The notes: generated by a model from the sequence alone, not told the origin. A DNA stretch of 37,902 nt from Candidatus Parcubacteria bacterium (GCA_019661895.1 JAIFWO010000003.1:1-37902), one strand, 5' to 3'. Shown: positions 14,523 to 23,047, counted from the first letter of the stretch. Program-made: numbers and translations.

Positions 14523-16595
14523 ATGTCAATATTTAAGATTAACAACGAGTTTAAGCCGGCGGGGGATCAGCCTAAGGCTATCCAAGGTCTCACTGAAGGG
14601 GTCGAGAAGGGCGAGCGGTATCAAACCCTTCTTGGTGTGACTGGCTCGGGCAAGACCTTCACCGCGGCCAACGTCATTGCCAATATTGGTAAGCCGACAC
14701 TTGTCATTGCCCACAACAAGACCCTGGCGGCCCAGCTCGCTCAGGAGTATCGCGAATTCTTCCCGGAGAATGCGGTGCACTACTTCGTCTCCTATTACGA
14801 CTTCTACCAGCCGGAGGCTTACCTGCCTGTGACGGATACTTACATCGAGAAGGAGGCCATGATCAACGAAGAGATAGATCGCTTGCGTCACGCCTCCACT
14901 CAATCCTTATTGACTCGTCGTGATGTTATCGTGGTGGCTTCCGTCTCGTGCATTTACGGCTTAGGCAGTCCTGAGGAATATGAGAAGGTCAATATGAAGA
15001 TCGAGAAGGGGGCAAATATATCGCGTGCCGACTTCATCCGCGAGCTCATTCGCATCCACTTCACTCGCACCAACGCCGACGTCAACCCAGGCCAATTTCG
15101 AGCTCTTGGCAGCGCGGTGGAGATCATGCCGACTTCGGAGCGCAATATCTTCCGCATAGAAATCGAAGAGGGCACGATCTCGAAGATCTCGCGCATCGAT
15201 GGTGTGACGCGCTCTATCATTTCCGAGCCAGAGGTCTTCTTCCTCTTCCCGGCCAAGCACTTCATTACGGCCGAGGATCAACTCGAGCGAGCCTTTAATA
15301 GTATTAAATCAGAGCTCACAGATCAGTTGGAGTTATTTAAAAAAGAAGGGAAGATCTTAGAAGCCGACCGCTTGAAGCGACGCACCTCATACGACTTGGC
15401 TCTCATCCGCGAGGTGGGCTACTGCAATGGGATCGAGAATTATTCCCGCCACTTCTCTGGCAAGAAACCGGGTGAGGCACCAGACACTCTGCTCTCATAC
15501 TTCCCGCACAAGGCCGATGGTTCGCCCGACTTCTTGACCATTATCGACGAGTCGCACGTGACCATTCCGCAAATTGGCGGCATGTATGCCGGAGACAAAT
15601 CTCGTAAGGACACCCTCATTGAACACGGCTTCCGTCTGCCTTCCGCGCGCGACAATAGGCCTTTGAAGTTTGAAGAATTCGAGAAGAATGTGGGCCAAGT
15701 GATCTTCACCTCCGCTACCCCAAGCAAATTCGAGAAGGAGCACAGTACCAAAGTAGTCGAGCAAGTTATCCGCCCCACAGGACTTATCGACCCGGAGGTC
15801 TTAGTGCGGCCAATACAAGTAGGGCAGACCCGCCTGCCAGCGCCTGATGCCGCAGGCTATGGCGGGCAGGTCTTCGACTTCATTAAGGAAGCCGAGGCGG
15901 TCATCAAGAAAGGTGGTCGAGCCATTGCCACCACTCTTACCAAGAAGATGGCGGAGGATCTCTCAGAATATTTGAAGGAGAAGAAGATCAAGGCTAGCTA
16001 TCTGCATAGCGACATCAAGACCATCGAGCGCATTGAGATCTTGACCGCTTTCCGTCGCGGGGAGTTCGATGTGCTTGTCGGAGTGAATCTCCTACGAGAA
16101 GGTTTGGACTTGCCGGAAGTGATGTTTATCGGCATCTTAGACGCAGACAAAGAGGGCTTCTTGCGCTCTGAGACCTCGCTTATCCAAATCATTGGCCGTG
16201 CCGCGCGCAATGTGGAGGGGAGAGTGATCCTATACGCCGACACGGTAACGGGCTCAATGGAGAGAGCGATTGGAGAAACCAACCGCCGCCGGGGCATCCA
16301 GGTCGCCTACAACACCAAGCACGGCATTACTCCGAAGACGATCATCAAGAAAATCAAAGACATTACAGACACGCTGGATCGCGAGCACCACCAGGCTGTC
16401 GACACGCTTCTTGAGACCGACGCCAAACTCTTCGAGAAGAATCCCAAGAAGCTTATCAAAGCCAAGATGAATGAGATGGAGGAAGCGGTCAAGGTCCTCG
16501 ACTTCGAGAGCGCCGCCATCTTACGCGATGAACTCAAAGTTCTCGAAAGCAGATTAGAAAAGTCCGAAAAATCAAAAAAGAAAAAAGCCGCCTAA
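14523..16595 (+). CDS. uvrB: Excinuclease ABC subunit B with a repeat-derived insertion
   Basis: A 690-residue damage-verification helicase of nucleotide excision repair. Walker A is GVTGSGKTF (about 39-47), the beta-hairpin is YYDFYQPEAYLP, Walker B is IIDESHVTIPQ, motif VI is QIIGRAARNVEGR, and the C-terminal UVR helix hairpin (KMNEMEEAVKVLDFESAAIL) recruits UvrC. Just after the RPTGLIDPEVLVRPI segment, residues 436-449 (TRLPAPDAAGYGGQ) are extra relative to the usual VRP-x-x-QVDDL arrangement and are encoded by a palindromic repeat. The Lys-rich end is encoded opposite the T run of a minus-strand terminator. uvrA and uvrC follow on the same strand but each has its own promoter. Confidence 0.95.
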   Translation: MSIFKINNEFKPAGDQPKAIQGLTEGVEKGERYQTLLGVTGSGKTFTAANVIANIGKPTLVIAHNKTLAAQLAQEYREFFPENAVHYFVSYYDFYQPEAYLPVTDTYIEKEAMINEEIDRLRHASTQSLLTRRDVIVVASVSCIYGLGSPEEYEKVNMKIEKGANISRADFIRELIRIHFTRTNADVNPGQFRALGSAVEIMPTSERNIFRIEIEEGTISKISRIDGVTRSIISEPEVFFLFPAKHFITAEDQLERAFNSIKSELTDQLELFKKEGKILEADRLKRRTSYDLALIREVGYCNGIENYSRHFSGKKPGEAPDTLLSYFPHKADGSPDFLTIIDESHVTIPQIGGMYAGDKSRKDTLIEHGFRLPSARDNRPLKFEEFEKNVGQVIFTSATPSKFEKEHSTKVVEQVIRPTGLIDPEVLVRPIQVGQTRLPAPDAAGYGGQVFDFIKEAEAVIKKGGRAIATTLTKKMAEDLSEYLKEKKIKASYLHSDIKTIERIEILTAFRRGEFDVLVGVNLLREGLDLPEVMFIGILDADKEGFLRSETSLIQIIGRAARNVEGRVILYADTVTGSMERAIGETNRRRGIQVAYNTKHGITPKTIIKKIKDITDTLDREHHQAVDTLLETDAKLFEKNPKKLIKAKMNEMEEAVKVLDFESAAILRDELKVLESRLEKSEKSKKKKAA
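15826..15873 (-). repeat. Nested palindromic repeat, copy 1, in frame inside uvrB
   Basis: Outer arms AGACC/GGTCT and GCCTGCC/GGCGGGC pair with a single mismatch, and an inner stem GCCTG/CAGGC closes the tip. Read on the minus strand it contains CCTGCCCGCCATAGC and CAGGCGCTGGCAGGCGGG, matching the two other copies (20268-20310 and 23048-23088). GGGCAG occurs at 15822-15827 and again at 15864-15869, 42 bases apart; removing one interval restores an uninterrupted IQVGQVFDF reading. Confidence 0.8.
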
Positions 16596-16608
16596 GGTTC
16601 AGGCGGCT
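16581..16608 (-). terminator. Intrinsic terminator overlapping the end of uvrB
   Basis: AGCCGCCT/AGGCGGCT (16586-16593 with 16601-16608), then TTTTTTCTTTTTT on the minus strand. The uvrB TAA and the TGA of the convergent gene both lie in or at the loop. Confidence 0.85.
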
Positions 16609-16853
16609 CTGGTTGCGAATCGGCTTCGCTTGCCGGTGAATCGCGCTCCGGCGCGTTTTTTATGCTTTCGGGTCCTCAATATAGGGTTACTGGTCGGATG
16701 TCCCACGTGATACTTGTCGCAGTAAGAGCAATGGTAAGGCTTTACTCCATGACCAAGCCTTTGTGCATGCTGCCAGGCCTCCTTGCGTGTGTCGTAAGAA
16801 AACTCCTTACTCGTGCAGGAACGCCATCGTAGCTCACTGGGTGACATCTTCAT
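16599..16853 (-). CDS. Small basic protein with a zinc-finger-like motif
   Basis: An 84-residue, strongly basic protein. YHCSYCDKYHVGH has the CxxC-x(4)-H-x(2)-H pattern of a short zinc-binding unit seen in small CPR and phage proteins. The C-terminus is rich in Arg and Lys (RTRKHKKRAGARFTGKRSR), so nucleic acid binding is likely, which is inference. The start could be either of two ATG codons (16853 or 16847). No clear Shine-Dalgarno. It has its own terminator, with the stop codon at the hairpin loop. Confidence 0.7.
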   Translation of the reverse strand: MKMSPSELRWRSCTSKEFSYDTRKEAWQHAQRLGHGVKPYHCSYCDKYHVGHPTSNPILRTRKHKKRAGARFTGKRSRFATRAA

Positions 16854-16935
16854 CCGGGATTAAGGGAAGAACAAACACTTCTGCATTAAACATACACCCA
16901 AGCTCATCTATGGCAAGGAAGTAATACACAGATAC

Positions 16936-16963
16936 AAAAAGCCGACACTAACTAGTGACGGCT
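16936..16963 (-). terminator. Intrinsic terminator with embedded stop codon
   Basis: Minus strand stem AGCCGTCACTA/TAGTGTCGGCT with one T-T mismatch, then TTTTTG. The TAG of the gene (16948-16950) is in the stem. Confidence 0.8.
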
Positions 16964-17319
16964 GGAGATGTTTGCTTGGGATATCGCCCGCGTTCGATTA
17001 ACGTGGTGAAGAGAATTCTAAGCAAATCATCTCGCTGGTTTGGATGGTCTGCTTCGAATTTCTGGATGATCTTGTAGATGTGGATCTCGTCTTGTGGGCA
17101 TGGACGATACTGCTTGAGCAAGGCCGCAATCGTGCGGCGATTTTCAAACGTATGATTTTGCGGTACATCATGCCGGATAAGCGTAAGTATCTCTCGAACC
17201 TTTTCGAGAGAGAATCCGAATGCATTACCCAAGCCCTGAAGATCCACTGATTCTAGCTGAGACTCAACAGTGTCCATAGGGACCCCAAATGTGAGTGAGA
17301 AGAGCGTTCCATTCATCAT
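16948..17319 (-). CDS. Unknown protein, predicted helical
   Basis: A 123-residue protein without a family I recognise. It reads as all-helical and cytoplasmic (for example SLEKVREILTLIRHDVPQ and DEIHIYKIIQKFEADHPN). Two ATG codons stand at the start (17319, 17316). The -10 TATAGC on the minus strand ends eight bases before the first ATG, and shares bases with the uvrA -10. Divergent from uvrA and with its own terminator; this layout would allow joint control with uvrA, though nothing shows a repair role. Confidence 0.65.
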   Translation of the reverse strand: MMNGTLFSLTFGVPMDTVESQLESVDLQGLGNAFGFSLEKVREILTLIRHDVPQNHTFENRRTIAALLKQYRPCPQDEIHIYKIIQKFEADHPNQRDDLLRILFTTLIERGRYPKQTSPAVTS

Positions 17320-17327
17320 TCTAACAT

Positions 17328-17335
17328 GCTATAAT
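17328..17335. promoter_or_regulatory. Overlapping divergent -10 elements of uvrA (+) and the 123-residue protein gene (-)
   Basis: Plus: TATAAT 17330-17335. Minus: TATAGC 17333-17328, eight bases before ATG 17319. The two share four bases. For uvrA the leader would be about 35 bases and has no Shine-Dalgarno sequence. Confidence 0.5.
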
Positions 17336-17377
17336 GCTCCTATACACCCCCTAGGCTTGCCCCGGGGTCATATTCAT

Positions 17378-19996
17378 ATGGCTAAGAATAATCAAGACAA
17401 GATCATTGTCCGCGGCGCCCGCACGCACAATCTCAAGAATATTACCGTTGAGATGCCGCGCAATGCCATGATCGCCATCACAGGACTCTCAGGAAGTGGA
17501 AAGTCGTCTTTGGCCTTCGACACTATTTTTGCCGAGGGACAGAGACGCTACGTCGAGTCGCTATCTTCATACGCGCGGCAGTTCTTGCACCAGATGCAGA
17601 AGCCAGATGTAGACGAAATTATCGGCCTCTCTCCCGCTATCTCTATCGATCAGAAGAGCCGCTCCAATAACCCTCGCTCAACGGTGGCGACTATTACCGA
17701 AATTTATGACTACTTGCGCATCCTCTATGCGCGCATTGGCAGGCCGCACTGCTTGGTCTGCGGGCAGGAGATCAAGAAACTCTCAAATGAAGAAATTAAA
17801 AACTTCGTGCTCGAGAGAGTGGACGATAAGGCTAAAGAAATACCAAAAGACAAGAAAATTACCCTGCCCACATATGTCGAGATCTTCTCGCCCATTGTCC
17901 GCGGCAGGAAGGGTGAGTACTACCAACTCCTCTACGACCTCTTGGGCAAAGGCTACACGGAGGTCCTGGTGGATGGCGTACGCAAGAACTTGCGCGAGCG
18001 CATTGAGCTTACCAAGACGAAGACCCACTCCATCTCTGTCTTGGTCGACTCCATCAGTTTGAACGAATTTATCACCGACGAGAAGGCGGCCCACGAACGC
18101 CTCTCAGAAGCGATCGAGAAGGCCATCCACGAGTCTGAGGGCCTGCTTGTCATCCGCTTCCGCGATATGGCTGAAGAGCAAAAGCCTGTGAAGGAACGAA
18201 CACCTTCTGAGGAATTCTTGATGTCGGCCAAGTGGGCGTGCCCCAATGACGGCTTCTCCTTCCCGGAGATAGAGCCGCGTCTCTTCTCCTTCAATTCACC
18301 TTACGGCGCCTGCCCAGATTGTAACGGCTTGGGTACCAAGTACTTGTTCGGCAATCAGCCATGTCCGCGCTGCAAGGGCAAACGCTTGCGCGAGGAGGCT
18401 TTGCACGTGCTCATTGGCGGGAAGAATATTGTGGACTTGACCACCTTGTCGATCAAGGATTCTGACGACTTCTTCAAAAAGGTCAAACTTACGCTGCGCG
18501 AGAAGAATATTTCTAAAGTAGTGATAAAGGAGATCTGCTCGCGGCTTGAATTTATGTTGAACGTCGGTATCGAGTATCTCTCGCTCGACCGTCGCGCCCA
18601 TACGCTTTCGGGCGGCGAGGCCCAGCGCATCCGCTTAGCTTCGCAGCTCGGCTCTGGTCTCGTGGGAGCGCTCTATGTCTTAGATGAGCCGACCATTGGT
18701 CTCCACTCTCGCGATAATGGCCGCCTGATCCAAACTCTCCTCAATCTGCGCGACCTCGGCAACACGATCATCGTGGTCGAGCATGATGAGGATACTATCT
18801 ATTCGTCCGACTACATCATTGATATCGGGCCAGGCGCAGGGATACACGGTGGCAAGGTGGTAGTAGCGGATTATCTTGAGCCGCTTTTGACGGCGAAGAG
18901 GAATGATTCGAAGTCTCTGACTCTCTCTTACTTGCGTGACGAAGAGAAGATCGAGGTACCGGAGGAGAGGAGAACTTCAGAGAAGGGTAGTATTCAGATC
19001 CGCGGCGGCAAGATCTTCAACATCAAGCATATGAATGTCGATATACCTTTGGGCAAACTTATTTGCGTTACCGGAGTCTCTGGTTCCGGCAAGTCTTCCT
19101 TTGTCTACGAAATTTTGTACAAAAATTTGCAAGCCCGCCTCGAGAAGCGCTATAGAAGCGCACAGACCTTCAACGCCCAGTCGTTTGCCGGGACAGAGTA
19201 CTTGGGCCGGGCCATCCTCATCGATCAATCAGCCATCGGCCGCACCCCGCGCTCGAACCCGGCCACCTACACGGGCGCCTTCACCTTCATCCGAGAACTC
19301 TTCGCCGAGTCTTCTGAGGCGCGAGCAAGAGGTTGGAAGGCCAATCGCTTCTCCTTCAACGTCAAGGGCGGCCGCTGTGAGACTTGCCAAGGCAATGGAG
19401 TGATCGAGGTGGAGATGCACTTCCTGCCGACCGTCTATGTGCCTTGCGATGTCTGCCAGGGTAAGAGATTCATGAAGGAAACCTTGGAAGTCGAATACAA
19501 GAAGAAAAATATCTTCCAGATCCTCGAGATGACCATCGAGGAGGCACTCAACTTCTTCGAAGACATCCCGGCTATTTATGACAGGCTCAAAGTACTAAAT
19601 GACGTGGGCCTCGGCTATCTTAAGCTTGGCCAGAGCGCCACCACGCTCTCAGGCGGTGAGGCTCAGCGCGTCAAGATTGCTTCCGAGCTCTACCGTCCGC
19701 ACATGCAAAAGACGATCTATATTTTGGACGAGCCGACCATAGGATTGCACTACGCCGACGTCAAACTCTTGATCGAGATCCTCCAGAAGCTTGTTGATAA
19801 AGGCAACACGGTCGTTGTCATCGAACACAATCTTGATTTGGTGAAGAATGCTGACTACGTGCTTGATATTGGCCCGGAGGGAGGCGAAGGAGGAGGGAAG
19901 TTGGTGGCCAAGGGTACTCCGGAAGAAGTCGCCAATACCGATACGCACACAGGAATGTATTTGCGCAAAGCATTGAAGAAAAGTAAGAGAAAATAA
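17378..19996 (+). CDS. uvrA: Excinuclease ABC subunit A
   Basis: An 872-residue damage-sensing ABC ATPase. Both nucleotide-binding units are complete: Walker [10 protein letters not shown] (about 36-44) and [10 protein letters not shown] (about 565), signatures [13 protein letters not shown] (about 410) and [13 protein letters not shown] (about 756), each with a Walker B DEPTIGLH. Zinc Cys pairs are seen in CLVCGQ, CPDCNG/CPRCKG and [17 protein letters not shown]. It is about 70 residues shorter than E. coli UvrA. The ORF runs upstream to 17270, but [20 protein letters not shown] is the family start, so I use 17378. Confidence 0.96.
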   Translation: MAKNNQDKIIVRGARTHNLKNITVEMPRNAMIAITGLSGSGKSSLAFDTIFAEGQRRYVESLSSYARQFLHQMQKPDVDEIIGLSPAISIDQKSRSNNPRSTVATITEIYDYLRILYARIGRPHCLVCGQEIKKLSNEEIKNFVLERVDDKAKEIPKDKKITLPTYVEIFSPIVRGRKGEYYQLLYDLLGKGYTEVLVDGVRKNLRERIELTKTKTHSISVLVDSISLNEFITDEKAAHERLSEAIEKAIHESEGLLVIRFRDMAEEQKPVKERTPSEEFLMSAKWACPNDGFSFPEIEPRLFSFNSPYGACPDCNGLGTKYLFGNQPCPRCKGKRLREEALHVLIGGKNIVDLTTLSIKDSDDFFKKVKLTLREKNISKVVIKEICSRLEFMLNVGIEYLSLDRRAHTLSGGEAQRIRLASQLGSGLVGALYVLDEPTIGLHSRDNGRLIQTLLNLRDLGNTIIVVEHDEDTIYSSDYIIDIGPGAGIHGGKVVVADYLEPLLTAKRNDSKSLTLSYLRDEEKIEVPEERRTSEKGSIQIRGGKIFNIKHMNVDIPLGKLICVTGVSGSGKSSFVYEILYKNLQARLEKRYRSAQTFNAQSFAGTEYLGRAILIDQSAIGRTPRSNPATYTGAFTFIRELFAESSEARARGWKANRFSFNVKGGRCETCQGNGVIEVEMHFLPTVYVPCDVCQGKRFMKETLEVEYKKKNIFQILEMTIEEALNFFEDIPAIYDRLKVLNDVGLGYLKLGQSATTLSGGEAQRVKIASELYRPHMQKTIYILDEPTIGLHYADVKLLIEILQKLVDKGNTVVVIEHNLDLVKNADYVLDIGPEGGEGGGKLVAKGTPEEVANTDTHTGMYLRKALKKSKRK

Positions 19997-20019
19997 AAGC
20001 ACCAAGATTACTTGGCGCT
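19991..20019 (-). terminator. Intrinsic terminator with the stop codon in its loop
   Basis: Minus strand AGCGCCAAG/CTTGGTGCT with one G-T pair, loop TAAT, then TTTTATTTT. The TAA stop (20010-20008) is in the loop. The hairpin begins two bases after the uvrA stop. Confidence 0.8.
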
Positions 20020-20199
20020 GAGTTTAACCGAGTGGTATGTGGTTGGAGTAATCTGTTGAATCACTTTCCCTTCGTGATCCTTGATTACACCGATGATACG
20101 ATTTGGATCATAGTCGCGAATAATCTCATCGACAGAGCGGAGACTGCCATCTGCCATGCGATTTCTATTCGTAGACCATTGGTTGTTGCCAGCCAACAT
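20008..20199 (-). CDS. Small unknown protein
   Basis: A 63-residue polar protein (MLAGNNQWSTNRNRMADGSL..., with VDEIIRDYDPNRIIGVIKD in the middle). I place the start at 20199: GGGAGA lies eight bases upstream, after a TTGACT/17/TACTAT promoter. The longer frame to 20490 would run antisense into uvrC. Between uvrA and uvrC in reverse. No family recognised. Confidence 0.6.
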   Translation of the reverse strand: MLAGNNQWSTNRNRMADGSLRSVDEIIRDYDPNRIIGVIKDHEGKVIQQITPTTYHSVKLSAK

Positions 20200-20237
20200 G
20201 AGTGTTTCTCCCGTTGAGTTTGTGCGTTTCCGGCAGA

Positions 20238-20267
20238 TATAGTAAATTACAAATAATGAATAGTCAA
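20238..20267. promoter_or_regulatory. Overlapping divergent promoters of uvrC (+) and the 63-residue protein gene (-)
   Basis: Minus: TTGACT (20267-20262), 17 bases, TACTAT (20244-20239). Plus: TATAGT 20238-20243, 12 bases before ATG 20256. The two -10s are almost the same bases, and the minus -35 lies within the first codons of uvrC. Confidence 0.6.
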
Positions 20268-21521
20268 CCTGCCCGCCATCGCAACGCTCAGGCGTTAGCA
20301 GGCGGGGACCTACAACAACTCGATCTGCCTGATAGCCCCGGAGTGTATTACTTCCTGGGGCCGAAGAAGGAGATATTATACGTGGGCAAGGCCACCTCTC
20401 TTCGTGATAGGGTGAAAAGTTATTTTGCCAAAGACCTTTTAACCGCTCGCGGCCCGCTCCTTGTGAAGATGATAGATGAAGCTGTGTCACTAGATTGGAT
20501 GACCACCGACTCGGTGCTCGAAGCGCTCATCTTCGAGGCCAATCAAATTAAGAAGCACAAGCCTCCTTACAATACCGCTGAGAAGGATAATAAAAGCTTC
20601 AACATGGTCGTGGTAACGGACGAAGATTTCCCACAAATCTTCGTCATGCGCTCACGCAGCGTAGCTCACTGGAATTCGATCTCCAAAGGTTTGAAGCTTT
20701 CTGCCGCCTACGGCCCCTTCCCACATAGTGGAGAATTGCGCGAGGCTTTGAAGATCATTCGCAGGATCTTCCCGTACAGGGACAATAAATGCAAACTCAC
20801 AGGCAAACCCTGCTTCAACGCTCAGATCGGCCTTTGTCCGGGAGTGTGCGCTGGCTGGATGGGCAAGCGCGAGTATAGGAAGCAGGTCAAGCGCATCAAG
20901 CTCTTCTTCGAAGCCAAGAAGACAGAACTCGTTAAAGATCTTGAGAAGGAGATGCATTCGTGTGCCAAGGAAAGGAAGTTTGAAGAGGCCGAGAAGTTCA
21001 AGCGCATGCTCTATGCTCTTGAGCACATCCAGGACATTGCTCTCATCAAGCACGACATGGAGCGCTCCGAGAGTGGAGAATTCCGCATCGAGGCCTATGA
21101 CATCGCTCATCTATCAGGCAAGGAGGCCGTGGGAGTCATGACCGTAGTTGAGGATGGCGAACTTGTCAAAAACCAATACAGAAAATTTAAAATTAAAATC
21201 GATAAAAATGATGACGTTCGTAATTTGCGCGAGGTCTTGGAACGCCGCTTCAACCACCCAGAGTGGAAGTGGCCGCAACTTATTGTCGTCGACGGCGGGG
21301 TGGCTCAGATCAACGCCGCGCAGGAAGTTTTGAAAGAAAAGGGATTCAATATCGATGTCGTCTCAGTGGTAAAGGATAACCATCATAAAGCCAAGGGAGT
21401 AGTTGGCAGTAAGCAGTATGTAGAAAGGTGGGGCAAGTCAATTTTACTCGCTAATTTCGAAGCTCACCGCTTCGCCATTACTTATCACCGCAAACTGCGC
21501 GGCAAAGGCTTCAGGATATAG
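20256..21521 (+). CDS. uvrC: Excinuclease ABC subunit C, shortened, with a repeat-derived N-terminus
   Basis: A 421-residue dual nuclease that incises on both sides of a lesion. GIY-YIG domain: SPGVYYFLGPKKEILYVGKA and LRDRVKSYF (about 27-60). UVR helices: MHSCAKERKFEEAEKFKRML. RNase H-like nuclease: AYDIAHLSG (about 278), IVVDGGVAQ (about 343) and EAHRFAITYHRK near the end. It lacks the C-terminal helix-hairpin-helix unit of 600-residue UvrC. Residues 5-17 (PARHRNAQALAGG) are encoded by the palindromic repeat and precede the usual LxxLPxxPGVY start. The internal-frame start at 20202 is rejected because 20256 lies after the -10. Confidence 0.93.
   Translation: MNSQPARHRNAQALAGGDLQQLDLPDSPGVYYFLGPKKEILYVGKATSLRDRVKSYFAKDLLTARGPLLVKMIDEAVSLDWMTTDSVLEALIFEANQIKKHKPPYNTAEKDNKSFNMVVVTDEDFPQIFVMRSRSVAHWNSISKGLKLSAAYGPFPHSGELREALKIIRRIFPYRDNKCKLTGKPCFNAQIGLCPGVCAGWMGKREYRKQVKRIKLFFEAKKTELVKDLEKEMHSCAKERKFEEAEKFKRMLYALEHIQDIALIKHDMERSESGEFRIEAYDIAHLSGKEAVGVMTVVEDGELVKNQYRKFKIKIDKNDDVRNLREVLERRFNHPEWKWPQLIVVDGGVAQINAAQEVLKEKGFNIDVVSVVKDNHHKAKGVVGSKQYVERWGKSILLANFEAHRFAITYHRKLRGKGFRI
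20268..20310 (+). repeat. Nested palindromic repeat, copy 2, at the 5' end of uvrC
   Basis: Arms CCCGCC (20272-20277) and GGCGGG (20301-20306) enclose GCAACGC/GCGTTAGC with one bulged A and a TCAG loop. It shares CCTGCCCGCCATCGC and CAGGCGTTAGCAGGCGGG with the other copies. It encodes UvrC residues 5-17, directly after the leaderless-like start. Confidence 0.8.
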
Positions 21522-21527
21522 TATAAT
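21522..21527 (+). promoter_or_regulatory. -10 element, predicted leaderless start of the Ddl homologue
   Basis: TATAAT begins one base after the uvrC stop and ends six bases before ATG 21534. Confidence 0.65.
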
Positions 21528-21533
21528 TTCCGC

Positions 21534-22418
21534 ATGCGTGTAGCAGTCTTACGTGGCGGACCATCTGCCAACTATGAAGAGTCGCTGGCCACAGGCGAGC
21601 ATGTGCTTAAGATCTTGCGCGGAGAGCCGGAGCGCTACGAACTGCTTGATATTTTCATCTCCCGAGACGGGCAGTGGCACAAGCGCGGCGTGGCTATAAA
21701 GCCAGAGGACCTTCTCCTCCATGTCGACACCGTCTTCAACGCCCTCCACGGCTCATATGGAGCCAGTGGTGAGGTGCAGCAGTTCTTATCTGCCCATGCC
21801 ATTCCTTACACTGGCACGGATGCCGTTAATTCCGCTCTCGCTCTCCAGCAACACTTGGTGCGGGAGCGCCTCGCGAGCGAGGGTCTTAGGCTGCCGCGGC
21901 ATGTGGTGCTTGAGGGCCGGGTAACTTTGTCTGATGTACACAAACTTTTCAGAAGCTTTATGTACCCTATGACCGTCATGCCGGTGAGAGATGGCACTCT
22001 GTTTGGCAAGCGGGTGGTGAAGAGCTTCAATGATCTCACTGAGGCCATCGCGGAAGCCTTCCACCACTCCTCGCAAGTGATGGTCGAGGAATCTGTCCGC
22101 GGCAAGGAAGTGGACTGCGGGATCATAGAGAACATTCGCGGCGAGAAGTTGTATGCCCTCCTGCCGCATCCGCACTTGAGTACGGAGCAGAATAAGCTGG
22201 TCGAGAATATGGCTCGCCAGGCTCACTCGGCACTTGGCCTCAGGCATTATTCCTCCTCGCACTTCGTCATCACTCCTCGAGGCAATATTTATATCGTCGG
22301 CACCACCCCGCATCCGGAGTTGCATGAGAATTCTCCTTTCGTCGAGTCGCTCCAGTCCGTTGGTATGACTCCTCGGGAGTGCGTGACGCATCTTATCAAC
22401 CTCGCGCTAGAAAAATAA
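21534..22418 (+). CDS. D-alanine-D-alanine ligase-like ATP-grasp protein with altered metal site
   Basis: A 294-residue Ddl homologue. The N-terminal half is typical: LRGGPSANYEESLATG, and VFNALHGSYGASGEVQQFLS followed by IPYTGTDAVNSALA. The ATP-grasp strand VMVEESVRGKEVDCGII is also recognisable. The C-terminal active site is not: the usual RVDF strand reads SSSHFVI and the LEVNTxPG metal-binding segment reads IVGTTPHPEL, so the Glu and Asn that hold Mg2+ are replaced by Gly and Thr in my alignment. Either it ligates with other residues, or it acts on another substrate or as a binding protein. Hence no symbol is given. The next gene starts immediately after its stop. Confidence 0.75.
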   Translation: MRVAVLRGGPSANYEESLATGEHVLKILRGEPERYELLDIFISRDGQWHKRGVAIKPEDLLLHVDTVFNALHGSYGASGEVQQFLSAHAIPYTGTDAVNSALALQQHLVRERLASEGLRLPRHVVLEGRVTLSDVHKLFRSFMYPMTVMPVRDGTLFGKRVVKSFNDLTEAIAEAFHHSSQVMVEESVRGKEVDCGIIENIRGEKLYALLPHPHLSTEQNKLVENMARQAHSALGLRHYSSSHFVITPRGNIYIVGTTPHPELHENSPFVESLQSVGMTPRECVTHLINLALEK

Positions 22419-23045
22419 ATGCAGCAAATAGGTCAAGGTTATTACTACACGGTATACGATCTTCTAAATGGCCGGGTTTTGAAGCGGGTCACAGGCCATC
22501 GCCACAGACTTAAAAAGTTACTCGCTTGGTATGGCAAAACTCGGTCAGCTAGGCTGCGAATCATTGCGTTTTATCCGCGCCAGATCCTAAAGGACCGCCG
22601 TTCGCTCCGGCTCTCAGCCAAAACTTACGAAATTAACCCGGAGATCTTCGGCAATCCTAAATTCCTCAATCAGCTTGAATACGAGCAAGATAAGGCTATA
22701 ACTCTTGAGGATTATTTTGAAAGTCACACCTTCGAGGAGAATAAATTAGCTTTCAACGATTATCCGAATTTAGTAAAAATCCTTTGGGTACATGGTCTCT
22801 CAGACACTGTATTCAACTTCACCAGGAATACGGGTATCTCACTACAGACAAATAAGCTCCTCTATATCGACTTCAATGAATTTAGCCAGAAAAAGGATAA
22901 AGTGCGCAGATGCATTGAAACTAAAAAGTGGCGGACACAGAAATCTCTGCGAGATATGCAGGAAGGGGAGTTGAAGGATTATATTATCAAAAGGATCGAA
23001 GCCGAATTGACTCTAGAGAAACTCGAAGAACTCTGGCCAAAATAA
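22419..23045 (+). CDS. Protein kinase-like / phosphotransferase-fold protein
   Basis: A 208-residue protein. The start MQQIGQGYYYTVYDLLNGRVLKRV looks like a kinase glycine-rich loop (GxGxxxxVY) followed by the VLK strand with its ATP-binding Lys. NTGISLQTNKLLYIDFNEF resembles the magnesium-binding end of the catalytic loop (xDFNE in place of DFG/DFE). No classic HxD motif is visible. ATG 22419 directly abuts the stop of the Ddl homologue, so the two are probably co-translated. The reading is by motif only and the substrate is unknown. Confidence 0.6.
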   Translation: MQQIGQGYYYTVYDLLNGRVLKRVTGHRHRLKKLLAWYGKTRSARLRIIAFYPRQILKDRRSLRLSAKTYEINPEIFGNPKFLNQLEYEQDKAITLEDYFESHTFEENKLAFNDYPNLVKILWVHGLSDTVFNFTRNTGISLQTNKLLYIDFNEFSQKKDKVRRCIETKKWRTQKSLRDMQEGELKDYIIKRIEAELTLEKLEELWPK

Positions 23046-23047
23046 AA

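Noticed and set aside
14486-14523. SOS-type operator in front of uvrB
   Set aside because: No CTG-N10-CAG or other clear palindrome overlaps the promoter.
17270-17377. Longer UvrA start
   Set aside because: The extra residues contain the divergent promoter region and do not resemble UvrA.
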